DNA of 37,500 nucleotides from Chrysomallon squamiferum (GCA_012295275.1 CM022675.1:13889017-13926516), one strand, 5' to 3'; numbered from the stretch's first letter, positions 15,564-29,520 are shown. The notes: a model not told the origin generated them from the sequence alone. A program made the numbers and translations.

Positions 15564-16953
15564 TATATATACTTTTTTTAAATATATGGCATCGTGCTTC
15601 ATTCAGCTGCATGTTTGTAAATACAGATTTTGTGTTGCTGATTTCAGGAGAGTCGAATGTCTACACAATTGGTTACATAGGAGAACACAAAGTAATCTCA
15701 ACCAAACTTCCAGCCATCGGTCACTTCCGAGCAGCCCAGATAGCTGCGGGAAACACAACAACCAGATTACTGGGTACTATGTTTGTTTATATTATAAAAT
15801 CTTCTAACAGTTATTGTAATAGTTATAGTTACAAAGTGTTGTAATAGTTATAAAGCGTTTTTGTAGTTAAAATCATACTTTAGTAATTGAAATAGTTAAA
15901 TTATATAATATTGTAATAGTTGTACTTACAAAGTATAACAGTTATAAAATTTAGTTATAGTTAAATGATACTTGATTATAATAGTTTATCTTGTAAAGAC
16001 TTGTAATAGTTTCAGTTACAGCCTTGTAATAGTTCAGGTTATAAAGTCTTGTAACAGCTAAAACTGTAATGTCATGGAAATCAGATTATAGTTTAATTAC
16101 TGTTTTATTCATTATTTAATAATTAGTCAGCCCAAGAAGTAAACAGTGGCTGCCATGTATTTGAATGACTGACTGATTGTTTATAAAACCACAGTTCTGT
16201 TTTCAAACTGCAGGTGGATTTCAGAACATAGAACACGTGTTTATAATGGGTGTGGCTGGGGGTGTGTCTCACCTCACTGACTACTACAAACACCTGCGCC
16301 GCGGCGACGTGCTCATCTCAAAGTGTAACGACAAGGGCTACATCTACTACTACTGTGACAAGATCCTGCAGGACAAGGAGGAGAACATCCACTACGTGCT
16401 GAAGAACTGGGCCCCTCGCGACCTCGTCCTCCAGAGAATCGCAGAGAAGATCGAGGATTATCAGAAGGCTAATCCGGATTATGCCCCCTGGGAGAGGTAC
16501 ATTCAGGATGGCCAGCAGCTGCTTAAGGACCAGGAGGCAGACTTCAATCGACCTGCTGCAGCCACTGATCGCCTGTACATGAGTATTGGTGACAATCAGG
16601 TGATTGAGGTGCAGCACCCCGAGGTTCCCAGCGGAGAGGTGCACCGCGACGATGTTCCCATGCTGAGGTACGGCGTGGTCGGGTCAGGTCGCCCCGTTGT
16701 GAAACACGAAACAACAAAACTGGACTTTGCCACCAAGTACGGCATTTCGGCGTTCGACACGGAGTTCGACCAGGTCCTCGAGTCCATCGTGGGCAACAGA
16801 AAGGACAGCTTCATGTTTGTGAGGGGAATCTGCGACTACCACGACGGCTCAAAGGGAAAAGAGTGGCAGCCGTATGCCGCGCTGGCTGCCGCAGCCGTTG
16901 TGAAGACAATTATTAAATCTCTTCATAACCCGCAGCTAGACGAACAGTATTGA
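3061..16953 (+). CDS. Winged-helix plus nucleoside phosphorylase/nucleosidase-fold protein, 12 coding exons, 589 aa
   Basis: Coding exons are 3061-3079, 3356-3502, 7227-7309, 8042-8153, 8757-8876, 9847-9873, 11190-11213, 12576-12684, 13262-13380, 15027-15170, 15648-15773 and 16214-16953. All introns are GT-AG and the joined frame is open for 589 codons. The start is set by a good Kozak context and an in-frame TGA at 3040-3042. Residues 1-55 are basic and Lys-rich. Residues 56-135 form an unrecognised globular module. Residues 180-250 look like a winged helix. Residues 270-580 match the PNP_UDP/MTAN fold: a first beta strand at 271-278 (TIAIITAL), the phosphate/ribose loop MGVAGGV (355-361), RRGDVLIS (372-379), a ribose-binding Glu in DTEFD (525-529, E527) and the catalytic-Asp motif RGICDYHDG (547-555, D551). 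The RGICDYHDG...EWQPYAA pattern is typical of nucleosidase domains in fungal NLR proteins. Biochemical substrate is unknown; ATP or another purine nucleotide is inferred. I assign no gene name. Confidence -1.
3783..4470. repeat. 60-bp minisatellite in intron 2, about 11-12 copies
   Basis: The repeat period is 60 bp near the start (TACATACATCTCA at about 3866, 3926, 3984), becoming diverged with AACAATATATACAACACC variants further on. Units combine a CATCT(C/A)A(C/A) block, a GCATGTTGTGTTTGATTTTA block and TGTATGTTACATA. Two copies lie in reverse orientation at about 6965-7060. Confidence -1.
5735..6960. repeat. 27-bp minisatellite in intron 2, about 43 copies, with a 508-bp higher-order repeat
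   Basis: Each unit contains TGTAAGTAAAAGAGTTAATA. Unit length 27 is a multiple of three, so open frames arise on both strands (NVSKRVNIN-like and LTLLLTLF-like); neither is credible coding. A marker variant GTTGATATGAAT recurs at 5903 and 6411, and the array between is nearly duplicated, giving a 508-bp higher-order period. A copy of the array's left edge (GTAAAGGAAAAGGTTAATAT) recurs at about 7078. Confidence -1.
6965..7060 (-). repeat. Inverted copies of the 3.8-4.5 kb minisatellite
   Basis: ATACAATGTGGTGTTGTATA and TTGTTAGATACATG are reverse complements of the repeat unit at 3783-4470. Roughly one and a half to two units lie directly after the 27-bp array, still inside intron 2. Confidence -1.
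8480..8740. repeat. 33-bp minisatellite before exon 5
   Basis: TTGATATTATATTTATTTAC repeats every 33 bp at about 8534, 8567, 8600, 8633, 8666 and 8699. Several units include CTTTACAGG, resembling a 3' splice site, only 20-170 bp upstream of the real exon 5 acceptor (8756). Confidence -1.
9847..9873 (+). CDS. 27-nt microexon 6 of the winged-helix/nucleosidase gene
   Basis: The segment is flanked by TTTCTGCTTAG and GTAGGT and encodes ANMIPVEEF plus one base. It starts and ends in phase 1, so inclusion or skipping keeps the frame. It lies in the linker between the N-terminal module and the winged helix. The exon is inferred from splice consensus and frame continuity, without transcript data. 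Confidence -1.
11190..11213 (+). CDS. 24-nt microexon 7 of the winged-helix/nucleosidase gene
   Basis: The segment is flanked by a TTTTATTTACTGCTGCTAG acceptor and a perfect GTAAGT donor, and encodes GIEGIRRN plus one base. Like exon 6 it is phase 1-1 and frame-neutral if skipped. It adds a short basic linker just before the winged-helix region. Confidence -1.
11270..11640. repeat. 50-bp minisatellite in intron 7, about 7 copies
   Basis: The unit TCTAGTAAAAACTTGACTTT plus CACTGTGAAATTAGAATTTA recurs with starts at about 11291, 11338, 11388, 11438, 11488, 11538 and 11588. The central copies are nearly identical and the distal one is diverged. Confidence -1.
12659..13090. repeat. 52-bp tandem repeat that duplicates the exon 8 5' splice site
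   Basis: The unit is the last 26 nt of exon 8 plus the first 26 nt of its intron. Four near-identical copies give GT donors at 12685, 12737, 12789 and 12841. About four older, diverged copies continue to about 13090. Only the first donor keeps the frame; reading through it gives AGG TAA, an immediate stop. Confidence -1.
13529..13580. repeat. (GA)n microsatellite
   Basis: An uninterrupted GA dinucleotide tract in intron 9. Confidence -1.
13630..15000. repeat. 35-37-bp minisatellite in intron 9, about 37 copies
   Basis: Units share AATTACTAAGAGTTTAAAAA and GAGATACAC and end in one of two alternatives, TTGTATAATT or AGGT(A/T)TAATT, intermixed along the array. It fills almost all of the intron and stops about 27 bp before exon 10. 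Confidence -1.
15774..16213. other. Intron 11 with a degenerate short repeat
   Basis: Loose repeats of TAATAGTTATAGTTACAAAG run from about 15800 to 16060. No coding or RNA signal is seen. Confidence -1.
16214..16953 (+). CDS. Terminal exon with most of the nucleosidase domain
   Basis: This 740-nt exon carries residues 344-589, including the GVAGG loop, the DTEFD Glu motif and the RGICDYHDG Asp motif. It is clearly more GC-rich than the surrounding AT-rich introns and the N-terminal exons. It ends in TGA (16951-16953) after LDEQY. Antisense open frames across it are shadows. Confidence -1.
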
Positions 16954-19900
16954 ATTTGGTGCTTTTCTTCATTTTTTTTTATCTTAGTAACTATGGTAAC
17001 GGTCGTGTGAATATATAGATTTTAAAAAATTGTTAGTTTTCTGAATGGAAACTAAATTGGGCTGATACTGATTGGAAATATCTGCTTGTTGCTAAATACA
17101 CTGTTAGAATTGTCTGCATTAGAACTGAAATTTATTAACACAACTTTCTAAATTAAAATAGTGTATGAAAATTAAAATAGTGTATGAAAATGATTTATGG
17201 AGATGAAATGCTGTTATTCTAGACAAAAGAAGAGTTACTGGACATTAAGTGTTTGAGATTTTCTCACGTTTAAAGTGATCTAAGTTTAATGTCATAACTT
17301 TCCATGACGTTAATAAGATATAAACTTTTAAGTACATTCCATTTATAGAAAGTTGTTTGTTATTTAATGAATAGAACTAAATTGTTAGTTATTATTTAAA
17401 CTTTTCAAAAATGTTTTCTACTTACTGAGAAATGTTAATTTACCATTCCTTGTCGAGAAATCATGAGAAAAAAAAATTAATTTATCATCATTGTTGTATT
17501 ATTATTATTTTATTTACTTTTATTAGTTTAATATTATTATTATTATCATTTTCAATAATATTCTTTAAATATCATTTTCAGCATAGATAACATTTAAATA
17601 TGCTTCTGCAATTAGACCTTTTGTTTAGTTATAATTTGAGAGATGTAGAATAGATTTTTATTTTTAATAAATGAATTAGAATTTTAATTATCTGGAGTAT
17701 TTTGAGAAAATTGGCAGTTAATAAACAAAATGATCTTAGCTTGAAGTAAACAGACTGTGTGTGTGTGTATGTGTGTGTCTTTCAGGGAGTGAGAGAGAGA
17801 GACAAAGAGAAAGAATAAACTGCATTTACTTACCATTAAATATAATTTGTGTCACACTGAGACAGTTTATTACATGTATACAGAACAGAAACAAAACTAA
17901 ACTGATTAAAATAGTAAATAATTAAAAATAAAACCAAAAATAGTTCTGTCAGTATCTCTTTTTCAGTTTGTGTTATATAACTTAAATTTGTCATTTCTTT
18001 CTCCAGAAGTACAGTAATATTAACACTAGATACATCAGTTTTAACATTTAATTAACATTACAATTTATATTTATTTTTTTCTCTAGAAATACAGTAATAT
18101 TAAACTAGTTACATCAGTTTTAACATTTAATTAACATTATAATTTATTTTTGTCATTGCTTTCTTCAGAAATACAGTAATATTGACATTAGTTTGAAGAT
18201 TATAAATGTGATGAACTGACACATTTCACTTGTATTGTTGCCTTGTCTAGAGAAATCTTCCATAGTGGCCTTGTCTTGCTGCATCATGTTTATAAACATG
18301 TTTTGTGTAACTGTGTGTACTGTACACTATTACCTTATATTAACCATGTTTAATACAATGTTATTTACCATTTAATAACAAACCATATTATTTAGTATTC
18401 TGTGCTTACAATTATGTCATATTTAAAACAGTGTATTATCGGATATTTAATCTGTTGTACTACTTACATGTTTTAAACATTTCATTACAAATCATATTGT
18501 ACATTGTACTGAAATCATATTTTAAGCAATGGTGTTTGATATGTCAAAATAAACATGGCAGTTTTGAGTATGTGTTCACTTTAAAACACTTATTTAAGAT
18601 GCTGCAATTTGACTGTAAACTGTATTTCAAAAAAATGTTAGATTATCAGATATAAAAACTATTACATTACATACAATGTTTAACAAACAATATTACATGC
18701 TCTATATATGTATTGAATTATGTAAAATAAACATTACATAGACCACATATGTATTAGGTTATTAAATATAAATAATATTACATACACAATTTTTATTAAA
18801 TTATTTAATATGAGCAATAATACATACACTATATATGTAATATAAATTATATACCATTTGCTACAATATAAGTATAAACAAAGTGTAATACACTGAATTA
18901 TTTATGTATGACATTGTTTAACAAATTAATCAAATTGTCTCAGTTTATTTATTTTTGTATCCTTGTTGTGTCTGCATTATAAAGTACTTCTCTTAATATT
19001 ATTACTGTAGACTGCTAGAATTTATTTATATTGTTTATGCTAAATTATAACTTTGTAGACTGCTAGAATATATTTATATTGTTTGCACCAATTAATACTT
19101 TGTAGACTGCCACAAATTTTTACTTATTTTGGGCTTCCTCTTTGTCATATTGTTATGTTTTAAAAAAATATATTTGTGTTGATTTTATACTAATTTTTTT
19201 TCATATGTATACTCAGGCAAATTGTTGCGTTCAGCTATTCCATTTTTAACAGTCATTGTTAATTTGTTCAAATTTTGTCATCAGAACCATTCCATTGTCT
19301 ACATTCGTTTTTCTGTTGTCAAGTTATTAGCTACACTTGTTTGTTTGTGTAAAACAATAATGTACGAAATTCAGATATTAAAATAATTAATCTTCATAAT
19401 TACCAAATGTTTTGTCAACTTTTTTTTTTTACATTCAGAAATGGTCTTGTTTTTAGAGAATGTAGTAAATTTGCATATACTGCTTCAAAATAACCAATAT
19501 GAACTTGATTTAATAAAAACAGTTCAGTAACCATGAAGGTTTTAAAAACCAGATTCAGGGTTTGAAGACAAATATTTTCTGTCAGTGATTCTGAAGGCCA
19601 GAAAAAATATATTCTGACCAGTGTTTTTTCAGCATTTGGTGGTTGTATTTACAACTGAATTTGTGCCTCTCGAACATTCTGCAAATTTAACCATTTGGGC
19701 GAAGCAACCTTATTTTACTTTTTGTATCGTAAAATATCTGTTTTAAGTCTTTTTTTCCCCCTCCCATCATTCAAAACATGTATAATGTGATTAATCAATA
19801 TTTTAGACCAATACAGATTTATTTTTACATTCATATAATATGTTCTTTTTTTCAAGTTGTGAACTACAATGGACGAAACCAATAAAATTGTTTTGAAAAT

Positions 19901-19990
19901 GAATACAAATACTGAATATTTGAAATTTATATTTTGTACAATATTTTTAGAGGATTCAGTAATACAGGTTTGCTACAACTTGTGATAAGA
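16954..19990. other. 3' region between convergent genes
   Basis: No open frame of substance is seen. Plus-strand AATAAA hexamers occur at 17666, 17720, 17814 and 19881 among others, so the 3' end of the + gene cannot be fixed. Small tandem repeats include an ~80-bp triplicate at about 17995-18200 (ACAGTAATATTA at 18011, 18091, 18173) and a ~52-bp repeat at about 19010-19120 (GTAGACTGC). Confidence -1.
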
Positions 19991-20002
19991 CAAAACACCA
20001 CA

Positions 20003-20554
20003 TTTTGTATAAAAACATTTATTTAAGACTAGTGACATGAACAGATCTGATGAGGGTAAGAAACATGAAATGAAGACATTTTTTACTGAATCTAAAAAAA
20101 AAAAAACATTTCTAAAATATTTGGCACTAGCCTTTTTATTGTCCAACTATAAAACAAGTCAACCATTTTGGAGGAATAAAAAGTAAAACTCAGAATTAAC
20201 ACGTCATCAGTATGACTATCAGCAACACATTCAACATGGCAAGTTTAAAACCATTAGACCTGCCACTGGTTCACTAGACTTGCCATTTGCTTCCAGTACT
20301 TTCTGATTCTCATCAGTTGTGGCAGTGCTGGTGAATGGATACCGAGGTTTTACAACAGTCTATGTCTTGTGTCTTAGTCACAGCTTATGTCAGTGATCAG
20401 TTTGATGTTTAGCCTGGTGATCAATGCTCTGACGTTTGTCATGCCAGTGATCACAACACTGATTCAACAATCTGATTCCGTCTTATAAAACTGATTTTTA
20501 ATTCTGATAAAATTTCACTGCTCATCCATTTATTCCCCTGTAAAGATCACTGTC
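20003..20554 (-). other. 3' UTR exon of the hnRNP gene (predicted)
   Basis: The stop codon exon runs to 20888 and ends in a CAG|GTCAGT donor. The matching acceptor TTAAATTGCAG lies at 20555, giving a 3' UTR intron of about 333 nt (20555-20887). Polyadenylation candidates on the - strand are AATAAA at 20140-20135 and 20023-20018. The latter is followed by a GT-rich stretch near 20000, so it is my preferred end. Confidence -1.
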
Positions 20555-20913
20555 CTGCAATTTAAAAAAAAAATTAAAATTAATAAAACTTACATGCTAG
20601 AGATTTGTTTACTGTACATATAGCTAGGAATGCCACATTGAAAAGTTTTCTGAAAGTTAATTTCTTTCCCAAACAGAAAAACCCCAGTACTGACAGATGC
20701 TGAAACTACATTTTAAATAAACCCCATTTCTTTCAAATCATGCCTTTTTAAATGTTATTTATTTATCATTGTTCACCATTAAGTTTACATTTATTCTAAT
20801 GTTTAGGTCTTTTTTTCATTTTAGTTTTTATTAGTTTACTCTGCAAAGCACCCTTGAACAAACTGTTAAAATACAGTTTTCACTGACCTGGTATAGCTGT
20901 CATGTAGCACTTG

Positions 20914-24047
<3,134 letters not shown>

Positions 24048-24112
24048 ACTGACAAGATGTTAAAACTAAAAGATGAAGAACAAAATGGCTTAAACAACGT
24101 GCTACTAGCCGG

Positions 24113-24167
24113 CTTTTTATTAGTGAAAGACACGTGACATAGCACGTGACCAATTTCCAATCACGTG
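24113..24167 (-). promoter_or_regulatory. hnRNP gene promoter: three CACGTG E-boxes, CCAAT motifs and a TATA-like box
   Basis: CACGTG palindromes lie at 24131-24136, 24143-24148 and 24162-24167. CCAAT (reverse for this gene) lies at 24150-24154 and 24157-24161. ATAAAAAG on the - strand (24120-24113) would place transcription start near 24090, giving a leader of about 40 nt. CACGTG is the core site for bHLH-zip factors (USF, Myc/Max, MITF), and CCAAT for NF-Y. Function is inferred from motif and position. Confidence -1.
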
Positions 24168-24179
24168 GAAATTGAACGC

Positions 24180-25100
24180 GGTAAACTGGCTAATCAAAGT
24201 GGACGCGCGGTAACTTTCACTGGGTTTGTTTTGTTTTGAAGTGTTGTTTTTGTGAATTGTACTCGCTCAGTATACTTTAGTGTCACATGTCAGGTTTGTG
24301 AATCACTCAGGTGATACAAATCTGGTGTTTATAACTGACCTAAATTTTTATAACGTTGAAAATATTAATTTTTGCTGGATTTAATTTCAATAAACATTTT
24401 AGTGTAACTACTATAACTTGTATAAGCTAGGTTAAAAACTAACACAAGCAAACTTTGTAATCTTACATCTTAGAGAGATTTTACTAATATATTGCTACGA
24501 TTTTTATTTTGGGTAAAAAAAAAAAAAAAAAAAAATAGTTAAAAAAAAACTATTTATCGCTTGTCAAATTTGTCAAATTGTCTTTTACTGCTTTCACACA
24601 AGGAGTCATACTTCGCTATAACCTGTGTTCTCCGAAAATGTTCCTTCTGATCGAAATGAATTTCGCAGGCGGCGCTGATCTATTTAAAACAAAATTCATG
24701 ACTTTTTATATCATATTTTATTTATTTATTTTTATTTTATAAACAAAACTGATACAAATGTAAAAAAAACCGCTATTAAACAAAGACAGAGATAATACAT
24801 AATATTCAGATTGAATTATAACTATTTCGATTATTAAATAAAATTAATGTTGTAAATGAAATTACTATAATTCCCTTTCAGATGTCCCCCCCCCCCGATC
24901 ATTTGCGAGATTAATTGCTGTTGAACCGTCCATTGTTTGGTATACATTGTTTACGCTATCGCTTACGTAATTGCTAATTACACTTTTTTTCACGTCACAG
25001 ATGTCAGACAATGTGTTAATTGTCAGTAATACTCCCCCCCTCCCTCTTTGAAGCGTCGGATTAAAACGTACTTTCTACAGCTCTCCTTTGTTTTAAACAG
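24180..25100. other. Divergent intergenic region
   Basis: About 1 kb lies between the hnRNP promoter and a possible + strand exon. It has A-runs (about 24516-24535), short C-runs (about 24889-24897 and 25035-25041) and no open frame. It could serve as a bidirectional promoter region if the + strand exon is real. Confidence -1.
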
Positions 25101-25116
25101 CGGGCGTCTGCTGAAG

Positions 25117-25144
25117 ATGTCTGAAGAACACTATAAACCTGAGA
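25117..25144 (+). CDS. Possible first coding exon of a + strand gene (MSEEHYKPE)
   Basis: An ATG with A at -3 opens MSEEHYKPE and runs into a perfect GTAAGT donor at 25145. A possible acceptor TTTTAAACAG ends at 25100. Sequence around it is GC-richer than the surroundings. No continuation exon is recognised up to 37500, so the next exon would lie beyond the window across an intron of over 12 kb. The protein is not recognised. It may be chance. Confidence -1.
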
Positions 25145-25325
25145 GTAAGTTACACAGACGGATTAGCTGTTTTTATTAACGATTAAACATCTGTATCATA
25201 CGCCGGGCTTTGTAACGGTTCACAGAAAGTCTGGACTGGATAAAAGGCTGAAAGAAACAAAACGTTTTCTTATATCACACCACTAAGGACTTTTTTACTA
25301 CTGTTTGTTTGTTAAAGGTAAAAAG

Positions 25326-25417
<92 letters not shown>
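25326..25417. repeat. (TAA)n microsatellite
   Basis: An uninterrupted AAT/TAA triplet run shortly before the inverted-repeat element. Confidence -1.
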
Positions 25418-25569
25418 CCTATTTTATTTCAGTATCTATTCAAAGAGAGTATTAACGATTTTATGAATATTAGTGTCGTTGAAACTATTCCAGGAAAAAA
25501 GTCACAATATTTTTGTTTATTAAAATTAAGAAATGTATTAGAAATGAAAGATATGTTCTTTGGTTTTAA

Positions 25570-25793
25570 TGTTGCTGGTTTAGGTGGATGTTCCACCCAA
25601 TACCACGAGGAAATTCAGCCACAGTCGCAAATTGCAGTCCTCAAGGTTCTTTCTGTAAGTCTTTATCATTGAACCTCAACAATTACAACTAGATTTTTTT
25701 GATGTATTTTCACCAAAACTTTTTTTGTGAGTTGCATGTTTGGTATACATAGCAGATTTTGTTACCACCCTTATTGGTATGAATAACTTCCAT
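25570..25793 (-). pseudogene. FLYWCH zinc-finger fragment, left arm, broken
   Basis: This is the reverse-strand counterpart of the right-arm fragment. It is interrupted by stops and lacks about 12 bp corresponding to the GYEGF part of the domain. It retains the EHPPKP end in one frame. It is clearly noncoding today. Confidence -1.
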
Positions 25794-26588
25794 ATTAAAC
25801 ATACTTCTGATACTAGAGCAAGCTGGAGAACATATAGTGAAACATTTTAACCTGGGACATTTTATAAATCATTTAAAGTAGGAACCCTTAGTTTAAATCT
25901 ATCCTAATCAGTAAACTAAACCCAATATCAAGCCCCTTTCTTTAATCTAGCCTAATCAATAAGCTTAAGAATTTCCCCATGTATACTATGATGCCATATT
26001 CAATACTCTATAAACCAATACATTCATTCTGTGACTTTTATTTCAGTCACCGTAAACAGATACTGTCATAAATCTTACATCTTCATTAGTTTGAAATATG
26101 TCAAATGTGATATAAACATATATTTATTTCCCTGTGCGAATGCGCTTGTATCTGTCTGTCTGTCTAACGATACCTCAGCACAAAAATTAGCTATTGGGTG
26201 TCATTCAAAGATAAACATTGTGCATGTGTCTGTTATAATTTGTAAATCATTTAATAGCTTGCTAATGATTTAGAGGTGTACTCGATCAACTCCAAATACC
26301 ATGCAAACTTATGTGTACGTGCATGCGTGCATTGTGCGTGAGAAATTGTATTTAAATACATTTGCATGTCTATTTATAGACATATTAACACATACATACA
26401 CAAACCGATACTTGTTGCTTATGCACTGAATGTTTAGTTGTTAACAGAAATTTACTTAATCTTTGTGAAGGGTTATACATGACATTTAGAATCTTGTTTA
26501 CAAAATTAGAAAGTTTTTACGAATTTGGGCCCGTAGTCCCAGACCATACTGAAATAGCTAAAAATATTTAAAATAACGTTAAATTCAC

Positions 26589-26672
26589 GTCGACTCAGCT
26601 TTTGAAGATTATTTGTTCCCCTCTATGATCATGTCGACTCAGCTTTTGAAGATTAATTGTTCCCCTCCATGC
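26589..26672. repeat. 44-bp tandem duplication in the element's central loop
   Basis: GTCGACTCAGCTTTTGAAGA occurs at 26589 and 26633, each followed by TTGTTCCCCTC. Confidence -1.
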
Positions 26673-26752
26673 GTTTCTGGGAAATATTTATTTATGTGTC
26701 ATAACTCTCGTCATCTTAGATTTTGTATTCAGACAAGTTATGGTTTTGTTAC

Positions 26753-26753
26753 T

Positions 26754-26796
<43 letters not shown>

Positions 26797-26800
26797 TTTT
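26753..26800. repeat. (TTTA)n microsatellite
   Basis: A clean TTTA tetramer run within the loop of the inverted-repeat element. A (CAAA)n run follows at about 26932-26955, and (ACT)n/(TTA)n tracts at about 27245-27390. Confidence -1.
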
Positions 26801-28009
26801 TGTTAAGTTTAGTTTAGTTTAGTTTATTTATTCGTTTTTCTTGTCCTTTCTTTTTTTTCTCTCTTTTTTTCCTGTTTGTTTTTGTTGTTTTGTTCGTTTG
26901 TTATATATCTTTAAATAGATGAGTACAGACAGACAAACAAACAAACAAACAAATAAAGATATATTTAAAAACATTTTTGGTACTGTTCCATTATCAGTAT
27001 TTATATGACAACAACAGTTAATATATCAAACCTTTATGTATTTTTGTATGCGTATATTGTGTTTATTATGTTTGTTACGTTGTGTTACGTCACGTTACAT
27101 TACATTATAATTATTACATTACTGTATTGTATTGATCAGTTACTTGGATAACAATTTTCTACATTATGTATTTATTCTTCTAGTAAAATACTTCTAAAAA
27201 TTTAAAACCTATTTTTGATTGTAGCAGATAGTCAGTGTTTTCAATCATCATACTACTGCTGATACTACTACTACAACTAACACTACTACTAACACTACTA
27301 CTACGACTACTAACACTACTACTACTACTACTATGACTACTATTAATAGTAATTATTATTATTATTATTATTATTGTTATTATTATTATTTAAATATTCT
27401 TTTTACAATTTGTTATAAGTAAGTAATGATTAGAATTAAAGATAGTAGATAAAAATATTATTGATTTTTAATATTTGTTATTCCAGCAGTTTTTGTAATC
27501 AGTATTTTCCTCACTTAAAATGTTTCTATAAACTTCTGTCCGAATTTTTTTTTTATGCTTTATTTGTTGTCGAGAAAATTATAACTCATCCCGAACACCC
27601 CCAGACACACACACAAACAAAATATGCACAACAGCGGACAAAAAAGTCCCAAAAAGTAATAGGAAAATGATTTATAATTATAATTATTTTAAAACTAAAA
27701 CGAGAGAGCTCGACCGACCAACACGTGTTGGTTGTTTAATCGGTGACTGGAAAAAAGTCACACACTGTATGAGTTTGCAGAGTACTGAATGTGGCATCAT
27801 AGTATGCTACGGGGTAATTCTTAAGCGTATTGACTGGGCCAGATTAAAGAAAGGGGCTCCATAATGGGTCTAGCTTGCATTTAGCTTATTGATTAGTATA
27901 GATTTAAACTAAGGGCTTCTTGTTGTAAATGATTTATAAAATGTCCCAGGTTAAAATGTGTTTCAGTATATATTCTCCAGCTTGCTCTAGTATCAGAAGT
28001 ATGTTTAAT

Positions 28010-28260
28010 ATGGAAATTATTCATACCAATAAGGGTGGTAACAAAATTGGTTATGAGGGGTTCATGTATACCAAACATGCAACTCATAAAACAAAGTTGT
28101 GGTGGAAATGCGTCAAAAAATCTAGTTGTAACTGTCGAGGTTCAGAGAGAGCCTTGAGAACTGCAATTTGCGATGTTGCAGAATTTCTTCGTGGTATTGT
28201 GTGGAACATCCTCCTAAACCACCAACATTAAAATTCAAAGAACATGTGTTTCATCTATCT
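28010..28260 (+). pseudogene. FLYWCH zinc-finger fragment, right arm, frameshifted
   Basis: The frame from 28010 reads TNKGGNKIGYEGFMYTKHA and then WWKCVKKSSC, matching the FLYWCH pattern (hydrophobic-Tyr core, YW/WW-x-C, downstream Cys and His). After RALRTA the frame shifts, and the expected His-containing end (CVEHPPKPP) lies in another frame near 28190-28220. No transposase domain is joined to it. Confidence -1.
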
Positions 28261-29520
28261 TTCATTTCTAATATATTTCTTAATTTTAATAAAAAAAAAT
28301 TACTTTTTTTTCTGTGACTTTTTTCCCTAGAATCGTTTAATCATCGCTAAAAGACCAAATGGGGGGAAATGTCTAGAAAGTAATTATAGCTATTTTTCTC
28401 AATCAAATTGTAAATAATAACCTGACACAGCGACCTTTGACCTTGTTGAATTTAATAACTCCATTTTTACACGCCTCATGTGTCATTCACCGACTTTATT
28501 TGCGCGAAAAATCAATTTCATTCTTCTCTACAGAATTTCCTTCTACGTTTCTGCGCTCCCTAGAAACCGGGGAATTCTTGTTCATTTCCGAAGATTTTTT
28601 TTTTTTGTTTTCCCCCGCTGGTAATCAATCGTAGTCTGTTGTCAGTTTCTGTGCAATTACACCTCGAACAACCAGATCTGATTCAGACAAAAGTTTGCCA
28701 TTAAAAAAAACAAAAAGAAAAAATATGAAGAAAAAAATGTTTGACAGCAGTTTATTTTTTTTAATAATAATAAAAAAAAAAAAAAAACACCAAACAAAAA
28801 GAAACAACAAAAAATAAAAAACAATCATAAAAAAAAATAAAATAAAAGATAAAAAATACGAATAATAAAAAAAAAAAAAAAAAATCTAGCAAAATAACAA
28901 GAAGAGAAAAAAATTCGGAGCCGAAATATGTAAAGAGAATATTTTCAACAAACAGCATTTTTATGATTAAAAATTATTTCTTCTCATTACCGAATATACA
29001 AACATTATTTGGTTAATATAGTTTAGTAATAAACTAGACTTAAAACACTGTCAATAATAAACCAGACTTAGAAAGTTGTTAGTAATAAACTAGAATTAGC
29101 GACTTACAGAAACTAATCGTCAAGTAAGGTTTTGTGAATTCGGTTTCTGGCAATTGGAGCTTATTATAAATAAGTGTAAATCGATGTTTTACGTAAAGAC
29201 GTTCATTCTGAAATGTAGTCGCCAAGCTGCGAAGACGTCGTTACATAACGTCATCATCAACGTGGACATTGCGGAGACGTGGCGACGTAAAGAACAGAGA
29301 TGGTTCAATCAGCAGGAAATTCAATTACAGTGAAGACGTCTTTTATTAAACACGTTACAGTCAATTCAACAGCATCGTGAGACGCGATCACCAATCTCAC
29401 TTTGTGAGATGTGAGATGGCTTTTTGACCTCGCTTTACCCACGCAGTTCACCACAAATCTACCTTTTGTCAGTACAGAGCTAAATTCAGTAATTAATTGG
29501 GATTTCAAAAGCAATTTACT

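Larger units (their letters stand above)
25470..28350. mobile_element. Decayed element with ~600-bp inverted arms carrying FLYWCH fragments
   Basis: The left arm (about 25470-26065) and right arm (about 27728-28350) are reverse complements, with scattered differences and small indels. Outer ends share TGTGACTTTTTTCC; inner ends share GGTGACTG and AAAAGTCACA. About 1.66 kb of unrelated AT-rich sequence separates them, with no transposase seen. Both arms contain a broken FLYWCH zinc-finger reading frame. FLYWCH domains accompany Mutator-like (MULE) transposases in animals, so a non-autonomous MULE-like or foldback element is the best inference. Exact ends and target-site duplications could not be set. 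Confidence -1.

Noticed and set aside
16318-16814. Antisense frames over the terminal nucleosidase exon
   Set aside because: The sense strand carries conserved catalytic motifs and the antisense has none.
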